DNA from: BQJU01 sp964015035
GTDB taxonomy: Bacteria > Bacteroidota > Bacteroidia > Chitinophagales > Saprospiraceae
NCBI GenBank assembly: GCA_964015035.1
Contig: CAXHCA010000014.1
Span: 1 to 64,000, forward strand
Length of the DNA: 64,000 bases
Direction: 5' to 3'
Of the stretch, positions 55,252 to 63,350 are shown in pieces. Position numbers and translations under genes: made by a program. Numbering within the stretch: the first letter of the stretch is position 1; each line of letters begins with the position of its first letter. The notes beneath the pieces were generated by a model. That model saw only the letters and a list, made by a program, of their open reading frames with translations, ran no database searches and was not told the DNA's origin.

Positions 55252-55833
55252 TCACTTTCTTTCAAATAAAGCGGCTTCCACCAATTCACAGATCAGGTGG
55301 CCCAGCATCATGTGCGATTCCTGGATACGAGGGGTGTCTTTAGAAGGGATATTGATCAGGTATTGGCAATGGGCGGCCAAATCACCACCGGATTCACCGG
55401 TCATACCCACCACGATCATTTCCCGTTTGAGGGCGGCCTTGGCGGCATTGACGATATTGATAGAGTTTCCGGAAGTAGACATCGCAAATAAGACATCTCC
55501 TTTCCGGCCGGCGGCCTGCACCATACGGGCGTAGGCATCGGCAAAACTGTAGTCATTCGTGACTGCCGTCAAAAATGAGGTATTGACGTGCATCGCTTCA
55601 GCAAAAAGAGGCGGCCGATCAAAATAAAACCGACCCGACAATTCTGCTGCTAAATGCTGGGCATCAGCGGCACTTCCGCCATTGCCACAAAACAGCACCT
55701 TGCCATCGCGCTGAAAGCAATCGATACATTCCTGGACGACTTTCTCTACGGTTCCCAATAATGGCTCATCTTGCAAGACCTTTTGCTTCACATTGACACT
55801 ATCGGCAATCATTTCTTTTATGCGCGGATTCAT
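55252..55833 (-). CDS. gmhA: Sedoheptulose 7-phosphate isomerase
   Basis: The 193-residue SIS-domain enzyme converts D-sedoheptulose 7-phosphate to D-glycero-D-manno-heptose 7-phosphate, the first step to nucleotide-activated heptose. Motifs are FCGNGGSAADAQHLAAEL (~48-65), FLTAVTNDYSF, AMSTSGNSINIVNA (~113-126) and ESHMMLGHLICELVE near the end. Length is normal for the family. It follows the membrane-protein gene by 6 bp and precedes gmhB by 4 bp, so the three are one transcript. Confidence 0.95.
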   Translation of the reverse strand: MNPRIKEMIADSVNVKQKVLQDEPLLGTVEKVVQECIDCFQRDGKVLFCGNGGSAADAQHLAAELSGRFYFDRPPLFAEAMHVNTSFLTAVTNDYSFADAYARMVQAAGRKGDVLFAMSTSGNSINIVNAAKAALKREMIVVGMTGESGGDLAAHCQYLINIPSKDTPRIQESHMMLGHLICELVEAALFERK

Positions 55834-55839
55834 CTTGTC

Positions 55840-56334
55840 TTATTTCATAAAGGTGTAAAAAAGAAAAACAACCAGAGCAATGAAAAGGACTTCCAGCACA
55901 TTACCCATCATCTTATTTTTCACCTTGAGGTTGATTAATGAAATGATGGATACGATAATACCAAGCACCCCGTAAAATAAGATGGTCTGGTAGCCAGGTT
56001 CCAATCCCCAACCGGGGCTAATCCAGTGCAGTAGCTGAATGAGTAACACGTGGAGCAGAATTCCTGCAAAGGCCACCATTACGCCGCCAAAGATCAAATA
56101 CTGACCGGGAATACTGGACCTTAACTTGTGCATGCTCCGCAGGATACTGGTGACGACTAGCCAAAAAATCAATAAATTGACGGCAATTTGCACCCCGCCA
56201 ATCAAGGACGATTCGGTTTGAAACAACCGATTAATGGCCACATTGGCACCGGTCAGCAAGACTGCCAGGATGATGCTCCCCAAAGCCGCTGATTTGAATA
56301 AAACGCTTTGGTTGGCGATGCGGGCGTTATCCAT
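55840..56334 (-). CDS. Small multi-spanning membrane protein
   Basis: The 164-residue inner-membrane protein has four to five hydrophobic segments (about 13-33, 46-65, 78-100, 116-137 and 145-162). Its composition and size resemble DUF4199-type proteins encoded at the start of the operon, but no signature is clear, so function is unknown. It overlaps the end of the GT4 gene by 8 bp and lies just ahead of gmhA, suggesting a role with the glycan products. Confidence 0.7.
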   Translation of the reverse strand: MDNARIANQSVLFKSAALGSIILAVLLTGANVAINRLFQTESSLIGGVQIAVNLLIFWLVVTSILRSMHKLRSSIPGQYLIFGGVMVAFAGILLHVLLIQLLHWISPGWGLEPGYQTILFYGVLGIIVSIISLINLKVKNKMMGNVLEVLFIALVVFLFYTFMK

Positions 56335-57472
56335 TTTTATTGGTTTTTGCGTAAAGCACTTCTACCCCATCGACCAGGTTTTCCCAGGAAAAACGAATTT
56401 TGTTTTCCCGAACACCGGCCTCCATTGCTGCCTGTTTATTATTTTGAAAATAATCGACCATCGCATCTGCGACCGACTGAGGATCAACAGGAACGACATA
56501 ACCAACCTTTCCATGTTCTACAATTTCCGGTAAGCCGCCGACAGCGGTGACCACCATCGGTTTGTCAAAGTGATAAGCCATCTGCGAGATGCCACTTTGG
56601 GTCGCGGTTTTATAGGGTTGAACCACCAATTCAGCGGCTCCAAAATAGTATTTCACTTCCTCGTTGGGAATAAATTCCGTGCGACTGATCACGCGATCCT
56701 CCAGCCCCAAATCTGCGATCATTTTTTCGTAGTGCTCTTGGTTGCTGTAGTATTCTCCAGCTAGCAATAACCCGACATGCATCTCCGCCAGGCGAGGATC
56801 GGCTAGTGCTTTCAGTAAGATATCCAGCCCTTTGTACTCGCGTATAAAGCCAAAAAAGAGCACGTAATGCTCCATATCCGGCAATTTTAAGTGCTTTTTG
56901 GCGACAGCCATCTCTACTTTGTCACCGTAATTGTCATAGATGGGATGTGGCCGAAATTCGATGGGTTTAGTCGCCGTAAATTGGCGCAAATCGTCCGCCA
57001 CGGAACGCGACATAACCAAAAAGGCATCTACACTTCCCACAAAATACTGTGTGAAAGGTCGATCTCCCGGCCGCTTCTCATGAGGGATAGCATTATCCAC
57101 TAGACCAACCACTTTGGTATGTCCATTAGCACGGGCAATGCGCAAAATGGTACCCAGGCAAGGCCCCATCAACGGCAGCCAATAACGCACAATGATCAAG
57201 TCCGGCTTTTCCCGGCGCAAGGCATTCCCCACGGCGACCCAATTCAATGGGTTGATGGAATTGACACGGGTTTCAATCTCCAGATTTTCCGGTGCCGGAT
57301 CGTCCGTATATTGAGTCTTTCCGGGAAAGAGGAAATCGGGATATTGCAAGCTAAAGGAAACGATTTTCACCTGATTACCAGCGTCTTGCAGGGCATACGC
57401 CAAACGCTCCGACGAGCTGGCAATGCCTCCTCGGAGTGGGTGTGCTGGTGAAAGAATGATTATTTTTTTCAT
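56327..57472 (-). CDS. Glycosyltransferase family 4
   Basis: The 381-residue GT-B enzyme has the N-terminal HPLRGGIASSSERLAYAL loop (donor/acceptor cleft) and the C-terminal donor-binding motifs: FFGFIREYKGLDILLKAL (~203-220), then YFGAAELVVQPY and SQMAYHFDKPMVVTAVGGLPEIVEHGKVGYVV with the E-x7-E-like pattern (~300-330). The donor is probably an NDP-sugar; the acceptor is unknown. It overlaps the GT2 gene by 4 bp (ATGA), a sign of translational coupling. It works in surface-glycan assembly in the cytoplasm. Confidence 0.9.
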   Translation of the reverse strand: MKKIIILSPAHPLRGGIASSSERLAYALQDAGNQVKIVSFSLQYPDFLFPGKTQYTDDPAPENLEIETRVNSINPLNWVAVGNALRREKPDLIIVRYWLPLMGPCLGTILRIARANGHTKVVGLVDNAIPHEKRPGDRPFTQYFVGSVDAFLVMSRSVADDLRQFTATKPIEFRPHPIYDNYGDKVEMAVAKKHLKLPDMEHYVLFFGFIREYKGLDILLKALADPRLAEMHVGLLLAGEYYSNQEHYEKMIADLGLEDRVISRTEFIPNEEVKYYFGAAELVVQPYKTATQSGISQMAYHFDKPMVVTAVGGLPEIVEHGKVGYVVPVDPQSVADAMVDYFQNNKQAAMEAGVRENKIRFSWENLVDGVEVLYAKTNKNG

Positions 57473-58431
57473 TGCTTTTGGCCAATGCGTTTTTCGATCA
57501 GATAATCGTTGCGATCAGGTGCATTTCGGGTGATCAACTCCGCCAAAAAACCGGTAGTAAATAGTACTGTACCGATGACCATACACGTGAGTGCAATGTA
57601 AAAGAAAGGGTTATTGGTCACCAAAATAGTGGGCAATCCCTGTCCCAAACGAATCAGCTTATTGATGCCGATATAGATCGCAGAAAGAAATCCCACCATA
57701 AAGACGATGGTGCCGATCATGCCAAAAAAGTGCATGGGGCGTTTGCCAAACTGCGAGATAAAAGTCACCGAAATCAAATCCAATGGCCCCCGGATAAAAC
57801 GCTCAAGGCCAAACTTGGTGACCCCATATTTGCGTTCCTGGTGTTGCACCACCTTTTCTCCAATGTTCTTAAAACCGGCCCATTTAGCCAATACTGGAAT
57901 ATAGCGGTGCATATCGCCGTAGACCTCGATGCTTTTGACTACCGCACTGCGGTAAGCTTTTAAACCACAATTGAAGTCGTGTAATTTGATGCCGGTCATG
58001 CGCCGGGCTGTCCAGTTGTAAAACTTGCTGGGTATATTTTTGGTCAAAACCGGATCGTAGCGCTTCTTTTTCCATCCGGACACCATATCAAACCCCTCCT
58101 CCTTAATCATCCGGTACAGTTCCGGTATTTCATCGGGATTGTCTTGCAGGTCGGCATCCATGGTGATAACCACATCTCCTTGGGTTACTTCAAAAGCGGT
58201 ATTCAAAGCGGCCGATTTGCCGTAATTGCGCCGGAATTTGATGCCCCGCACATTGGGGTTTTCGGCGACCAGGCGTTCAATGACTTCCCAGGATTTGTCC
58301 TTACTGCCATCGTCCACCATGATGATCTCATAGCTAAATCGATTGGCCTCCATGACCCGTTTGATCCAAGCCTCCAATTCCGGCAAGGATTCCTCTTCAT
58401 TGAGCAGTGGTACGACTACTGAAATATCCAT
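57469..58431 (-). CDS. Glycosyltransferase family 2, membrane-anchored (GtrB/DPM1-like)
   Basis: The 320-residue protein has an N-terminal GT-A domain (MDISVVVPLLNEEESL, VDDGSKDKSW, MDADLQDNPDEIP, the last giving the DxD motif) and two C-terminal membrane segments (~235-258 and 272-296). This is the build of polyprenyl-phosphate sugar transferases such as GtrB or ArnC, which load undecaprenyl phosphate with a sugar. It is 1 bp after the DUF4199 gene and overlaps GT4 by 4 bp, so it is part of a coupled operon. Confidence 0.92.
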   Translation of the reverse strand: MDISVVVPLLNEEESLPELEAWIKRVMEANRFSYEIIMVDDGSKDKSWEVIERLVAENPNVRGIKFRRNYGKSAALNTAFEVTQGDVVITMDADLQDNPDEIPELYRMIKEEGFDMVSGWKKKRYDPVLTKNIPSKFYNWTARRMTGIKLHDFNCGLKAYRSAVVKSIEVYGDMHRYIPVLAKWAGFKNIGEKVVQHQERKYGVTKFGLERFIRGPLDLISVTFISQFGKRPMHFFGMIGTIVFMVGFLSAIYIGINKLIRLGQGLPTILVTNNPFFYIALTCMVIGTVLFTTGFLAELITRNAPDRNDYLIEKRIGQKQ

Positions 58432-58884
58432 TTACTTGCGATTTAAAAGTCCCGCTACCACCAAAGCCAGAAAAAAGCCGCCAATGAGGCTGTAGCTGTA
58501 ATTAAAAAAAATCTTACCCGGAGTAAGGTCTAAATCCAGGTCTTCCGGTTTCCCTTCGTACATTGGATGATTGATCACCAGCTCGCGCTGCAAATCCAGC
58601 ATCGCCGGATCAACCTCTACGAGCAGCAGGTAATAAAATAAGAAATAAATGGCATTGGCAATCACATACACTGTAAATGCCCGGCTCAAGCCCCTCCGCA
58701 AATCCGGTTGGTCCTCCTCCGGCTGCGCCACCCTAATCATGGCCCAGAGGTACAATAACAGAGAGGACCACCACACCCATGGGCTAAAAAACAGCGGTCT
58801 ATCCACAAAATAAAATAGCAGGAAGTAAGCGACTACGCCTACCCCTGCCATAATTCCATATTTTAAACTTGGGTCTATCTTCAT
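58432..58884 (-). CDS. DUF4199-like membrane protein, second copy
   Basis: The 150-residue protein has an N-terminus of the DUF4199 kind (KYGIMAGVGVVAYFLLFYF), a second segment (WSSLLLYLWAM), a third and fourth (~82-100 and ~128-148), and an acidic linker (EGKPEDLDLDLTPG). It lies 4 bp after the other DUF4199 gene and 1 bp ahead of GT2. Members of the family are found with glycosyltransferases in Bacteroidota, but their role is unknown. Confidence 0.8.
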   Translation of the reverse strand: MKIDPSLKYGIMAGVGVVAYFLLFYFVDRPLFFSPWVWWSSLLLYLWAMIRVAQPEEDQPDLRRGLSRAFTVYVIANAIYFLFYYLLLVEVDPAMLDLQRELVINHPMYEGKPEDLDLDLTPGKIFFNYSYSLIGGFFLALVVAGLLNRK

Positions 58885-58888
58885 TAAT

Positions 58889-59452
58889 CTATTGAAATTC
58901 TGGTGGATTTTTCTTCATCGAAGAAGCCACAATCAAGGAGATAATGGCACCAAAAATGGTACCTATTAGAAAGAGAATCATCTGTCCTTTGGGTTCCATC
59001 ATCGACTTGGCCCAACTCAGGCTCATCTCTATTTGTTGCTCGGGCATACCCGAAGATTCGTAAAATTCTTCAGACGCTTTCATGATATCCCCGACGTAGC
59101 CCGGATCAATGACATTCATGTACAGGATCGTAAATACCGTATTGATCAGGGCAGCAAGCAAGGAAGTCAAAAAAGCCACCGTAAATGCCTTTCCAAAAGT
59201 AATATACCCCCCCTGATTATTGTCGCGATGATCCCGAACGGCGTAGATCATCATAAACACATAAATGGCTATAACGACAAAAATGTTTAGGAACCCGACG
59301 AAGGTCCCCGCTGAAGGCTTGGAAAGTCCAAGTACAAAGTTAAGCAAAGAATAAACAATCAGCACCAGGCCACCAATCCCTCCATAACGCAAGATGGTTT
59401 GTTGTGGCGAAGTATTGACTGGTTCAACTTGTGGGTTGTCTAGAGTACTCAT
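58889..59452 (-). CDS. DUF4199 domain membrane protein
   Basis: The 187-residue protein has four hydrophobic segments (~25-50, 55-75, 95-120 and 150-178), with the DUF4199 pattern GGYITFGKAFTVAFLTSLLAALINTVFTILY in the middle. It is the first gene of the seven-gene glycan operon. The 284-bp upstream gap (59453-59736) holds repeat copy 4 and a hairpin (CTACCAAA/TTTGGTAG, 59526-59546), but no clear -7 element. Confidence 0.88.
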   Translation of the reverse strand: MSTLDNPQVEPVNTSPQQTILRYGGIGGLVLIVYSLLNFVLGLSKPSAGTFVGFLNIFVVIAIYVFMMIYAVRDHRDNNQGGYITFGKAFTVAFLTSLLAALINTVFTILYMNVIDPGYVGDIMKASEEFYESSGMPEQQIEMSLSWAKSMMEPKGQMILFLIGTIFGAIISLIVASSMKKNPPEFQ

Positions 59453-59645
59453 AATGATCAGTTTAAAGATGGTTTGGTTAATGGTCTCAAACTAATAATT
59501 TCTAAGCGAGTCTCTTAATTTTTTCTACCAAAACACTTATTTGGTAGTTTGACGGAGATAAATTAAATAACCTTCTCTCGAGGTTTTGAAAATCTTGCAC
59601 ACCTCTTTCTGTTTGTCAATCGCTTAGCAAAATATTAAAACCCTA

Positions 59646-59735
59646 AGTGCATGATTGGAGGTAATCATTCAGTCCCTGTAAAACCGGGATTCTGGAACCT
59701 CTTTTGGCCATTTTTTCTCCGTCTCTTGCTCGGTG
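59646..59735 (+). repeat. Palindromic intergenic repeat, truncated copy 4
   Basis: The left terminal repeat (AGTGCATGATTGGAGGT at 59646-59662) and left half (CATTCAGTCCC, AAAACCGGGATTCTGGAACC) match copy 1 in the same direction. The sequence decays at the central palindrome (CTCTTGCTCGG) and stops at 59735, next to the stop codon of the dihydroorotase-like gene. The right half is missing. Confidence 0.7.
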
Positions 59736-59736
59736 A

Positions 59737-60984
59737 TTAGCCCTTTAATTCATTATTAAAAACCGCCAAGACTTTTCCTTTCATGTCCTTTCCTAAAAAG
59801 GGTGAATTTCGGGAAAGGGATTGCAACTCCGTTGCGGTTACGCTCCACGTTTTAGCGGGATCAAACAAGGTAAAATTGGCGGTTTGTCCCTCTTCAACTT
59901 TGGGCACTGCCAACCCGAGTAATTTCCGGGGAGCAATGGCCAATTTTTCTACCAACAACGCTTCATCAAACAAGGCATTGATCGCCGCATAGGCCGTTTC
60001 GAGGCCAATCACGCCAAAATCTGCATAGGGAAACTCCAGTTCTTTCACTTCCTGTTCCAAGGGCACGTGATTGGTACTGATCAGATCGATAGTACCATCT
60101 TTAACGCCCGCTAACAGGGCTTCGCGATCTTGCTTCCCCCTCAGTGGTGGCAATACTTTATAATTCGCATCAAAATCCTTCAATTGCTCATCCTCAAAAA
60201 CCAGGTTCATCACCGCTACGGAAGCCGTGACGGCAATACCTTTGGCCTTCGCTTGTCGAATTAAGTCAACCGATCGTGCACTGGATACATTCGCAATATG
60301 TAGACGGGAATCCGTGTATTCCGCCAAAAACAGATCGCGCTGCACCATGATTTCTTCCGCTAGAGCCGGGATGCCTTTCATGCCCAGGTTTAAGCTGGTC
60401 AAGCCTTCATTCATTTGCCCCTTTCCCGCAATCGTTTCATCTTGTGGCTGATTCATCACCAAGCCACCAAAAGATTTGACATAAAGCAAGGCCCGCATCA
60501 TCAATCCGGCATGCTGCAATGGATGCGTTCCATCGGAAAAGGCTACCGCTCCGGCATGGTGCATATCGATCATCTCGGTGATATCCGTTCCGCCACAATT
60601 TTGCGAAATCGCACCGATGGGATGAAAGTCAACGAGATTGCCCTGGGTTTTCCGCAATAGATAAAACACCTCTGGTTTGGAGTGCACCACCGGATGAGTA
60701 TTCGGATAAGGCGCCAAGGCCGTATACCCTCCCCGAGCAGCGGCAGCAGCTACGGATTCGAGGGTCTCCCTGTGCTCAAATCCCGGTTCGCCGGTTTGTA
60801 CACCAAGGTCTAACCAGCCCGGTGACAGGAAAGCCCCTTTAGCATCCACAACTTCCACCTTGGGAGCATCGATGTCTTTACCAATTTTTTCAACCTTACC
60901 TTTGGAAATCAGTAAATCAACAACCTGCCGATGATGGGAAGACTGCGGGTCGAGGATCGTAGCATTTTTGATCAGCCAATTCAT
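59737..60984 (-). CDS. pyrC: Dihydroorotase-like protein without the metal-binding residues
   Basis: The frame is open from 61023, but Met at 60984 (MNWLIKNATILDPQS) fits the family start, giving 415 residues. Fold and length are those of a class I dihydroorotase (PyrC), which closes carbamoyl aspartate in pyrimidine synthesis. The zinc site is not conserved: D-x-H-x-H-x-R is here DLGVQTG, and canonical H..ED, HVS and DHAPH motifs read NQPQDE, IANVS and NHVPL. The loop GAVAFSDG, the PPLR motif and the C-terminal GLETA motif remain. It is therefore probably non-catalytic, as in the PyrC-like partners of aspartate transcarbamoylase. It follows a large membrane-protein gene. Confidence 0.85.
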   Translation of the reverse strand: MNWLIKNATILDPQSSHHRQVVDLLISKGKVEKIGKDIDAPKVEVVDAKGAFLSPGWLDLGVQTGEPGFEHRETLESVAAAAARGGYTALAPYPNTHPVVHSKPEVFYLLRKTQGNLVDFHPIGAISQNCGGTDITEMIDMHHAGAVAFSDGTHPLQHAGLMMRALLYVKSFGGLVMNQPQDETIAGKGQMNEGLTSLNLGMKGIPALAEEIMVQRDLFLAEYTDSRLHIANVSSARSVDLIRQAKAKGIAVTASVAVMNLVFEDEQLKDFDANYKVLPPLRGKQDREALLAGVKDGTIDLISTNHVPLEQEVKELEFPYADFGVIGLETAYAAINALFDEALLVEKLAIAPRKLLGLAVPKVEEGQTANFTLFDPAKTWSVTATELQSLSRNSPFLGKDMKGKVLAVFNNELKG

Positions 60985-61034
60985 GCCGCTTATGGATTGT
61001 GCAGAAATTCTAAATTGGGGCAAAAATAAGAATT

Positions 61035-63335
61035 CTAACGGGAGTACCAGCGATTGTCTTTAAACAATTCTTCTGTTGTTTTTTGGTAGAGATGCAGGTG
61101 GCTGGGGCGAATCAATAATTCATCTAACCACAACGGCTGATCTCCCAGTTCTTTATTTTGTAAACTGATGCGTAAGGTACTTCCGGATTGTTGTCCCACA
61201 AACTGGCCTTCCAACAACGCCCAGCCATTGCCATCAAAAGCGGTAAGCCATTCCCGGCAAGGGATTTTGCGCTCCTGAATCGGCTCCGATGTACCAGGTA
61301 AAATTTCCTGCAAAACAAGTTCCGTTCGCGGATACAAGTCTTTTTCTAAAAACATCCAGGCGGATATGAGATAGCGGTTACTTTCCGTTAGCGGTAAGGG
61401 GCCTTCATAGACCACATTCTCAAGGTCCATCACCCCCTGAAAAGCACCTGCCCCGTGGTATTGTTGATCAGCCGGTTGATCATCAAAAGACCGATACACG
61501 TATTGACTGATGCTATCGGATAGAAAAAAAGGCCCGTTGGGGTATAAACCGGATGAATCAATCGCGGCGATGACAGCTGTCTTGCGCTGTTCAATCCGCT
61601 CTGCAAAAAGAGCCAGGGGCAATTCGTAGAAGAGCAATTCGTCCTTACGGAAAATGGGCTGCAGCCCTTCGCGCAAATGCTCGTAATTTCGGTGTTTCTC
61701 CTGGTGGCGTTCTTCATCCCACAGGAGCAATAGCGGTTTTTGATTGGGAAAATCCTCCAAAATTCGAGGAATGTGGTAAGGTTCTGTGACCAACTGAATC
61801 TGATTGAGGGTTTGCCCTAATGAAGTACGGGTCAGCATGGCTCCCGTAGTCGGCAATCCGGTTTGCAGCGTCAGTGTTTCTGATTTTTGACCAATAAAAC
61901 CACTCAGGTGCCACCAGAAATTATCAGAACCGATATTGTAATAAGGAATGGGCAAAATAGCCTGATACTTGCTGTAGTCAAGGTCGGTAATCTCGGTAAA
62001 AGCCTTTCCCTGCTCAAATTCCTCCACTTTATCCAAATCAAAGTTCTGGACATGCGCATTCCAGTAAGCTTCTAGCGCCAAGACCAGCAGGGCCAAGGCC
62101 AACACCCATTTGCGCAAACCTGACCGCTCCATCATCCAGTAAAACAACCAGGTAAAGGCCACGATACCTGTGGTGTAATAAAACACCCAGGCAAAACGAC
62201 CGATGGAGCGGAATTGACGGATGGGGCCTGAGTATTCCAGCAAGGCATCAAACCCAGGCAGAATAAAGGGCAACCCAAACGCAAATAAAACGATGGCAAG
62301 GCCCGTATAAAAGATATTATTGAGAAAATCATTTTGTGTAACAGGCAGTGAGAGCGCAGGCTGACGCATTAATTTTCTCAACCAGGGTATCAAAATAACC
62401 ACTAACGTGATTACACAGACCAACCCGATGTACGACTGGCTCTCAACGCCCACATGTCGAAGGTGCACCAAATGATTATCGATCCATCTAAAATGGGGAA
62501 GATCTGCACTATAAAAAACACCTTCCGGAAAAGCCCGATAGGTAAAGAAGCCCCAAGGACTATCGGTGCGATCCTTGACCGGATCGTTGTAATACATCCA
62601 AAACACAAAAAAAATCAGTGGTAAGACCAGTTGGATAGCAAAGTGCAAGGCATATTGCGGTAATTGATTCCACTGTCGCTTGCGCAAATATCTGAAAAAG
62701 AAAAACCCGCCGATAGTGAAAGCCATGATGGCAAAATAATAGAAGTGAATATTGGCGTAAGCCCAGACTACCAAAGCCATGTAGAGGCTCCACTTCCAGT
62801 GCATTTTTTCGTCAAAACGCAGCAGCAGATACAGCACGATGACCAATACTTCGGGGTGGCCGAGGCCGTAATGAAAGGCAATTCTGGCCAATTGTGGCGA
62901 TAAAAAAGTGAGCCCCAGGGCCACCAAAATGCTGTACCAGTCCGGCAGTTTCAGTCGGCGGAAAATCAGGTATAAAAACAAGGCACAAAGAAAGATGCCC
63001 AGCAGTAAAGAAAAATTGACAATGCCCAATGCATAAGGATATACATCAATAATATTTCGGCTGATAAACCGTAGGACATTGGAAATAAGCGGTTGTGTAT
63101 CGGCAGGAATAACATGTTCCCCGTAAGGGTAGTTCATGCCCTCAAAATGAGAATAGGTACTATCGTGCTTGATGTGGTAGAGAATGGTGATATAGGATTT
63201 GTATCCATCGCCCCAAGGTTCGATGACCCGACTATTGGCATATTTGAAGAAATCGGGAAATCGGCCGAAAATGAACAGAATCGTCAATAGCACCAATGCC
63301 AGCATCCCAAACCTACCCAATACACTTTTTCCCAT
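61035..63335 (-). CDS. Large polytopic membrane protein, GT-C-like
   Basis: The 766-residue protein has ~11 membrane segments in residues 1-430, starting GRFGMLALVLLTILFIFGRF, and a ~330-residue C-terminal domain that is probably periplasmic. The first loop contains EPWGDGYKSYITILYHIKHD and YPYGEHVIPADTQPL, acidic residues at a position like the catalytic loop of GT-C sugar transferases. This topology suggests a lipid-linked-sugar transferase, but no family was recognised. It is 15 bp behind the BatA-like gene and 12 bp ahead of the dihydroorotase-like gene's open frame. Confidence 0.75.
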   Translation of the reverse strand: MGKSVLGRFGMLALVLLTILFIFGRFPDFFKYANSRVIEPWGDGYKSYITILYHIKHDSTYSHFEGMNYPYGEHVIPADTQPLISNVLRFISRNIIDVYPYALGIVNFSLLLGIFLCALFLYLIFRRLKLPDWYSILVALGLTFLSPQLARIAFHYGLGHPEVLVIVLYLLLRFDEKMHWKWSLYMALVVWAYANIHFYYFAIMAFTIGGFFFFRYLRKRQWNQLPQYALHFAIQLVLPLIFFVFWMYYNDPVKDRTDSPWGFFTYRAFPEGVFYSADLPHFRWIDNHLVHLRHVGVESQSYIGLVCVITLVVILIPWLRKLMRQPALSLPVTQNDFLNNIFYTGLAIVLFAFGLPFILPGFDALLEYSGPIRQFRSIGRFAWVFYYTTGIVAFTWLFYWMMERSGLRKWVLALALLVLALEAYWNAHVQNFDLDKVEEFEQGKAFTEITDLDYSKYQAILPIPYYNIGSDNFWWHLSGFIGQKSETLTLQTGLPTTGAMLTRTSLGQTLNQIQLVTEPYHIPRILEDFPNQKPLLLLWDEERHQEKHRNYEHLREGLQPIFRKDELLFYELPLALFAERIEQRKTAVIAAIDSSGLYPNGPFFLSDSISQYVYRSFDDQPADQQYHGAGAFQGVMDLENVVYEGPLPLTESNRYLISAWMFLEKDLYPRTELVLQEILPGTSEPIQERKIPCREWLTAFDGNGWALLEGQFVGQQSGSTLRISLQNKELGDQPLWLDELLIRPSHLHLYQKTTEELFKDNRWYSR

Positions 63336-63350
63336 CTCTTTCTCCTTTTA

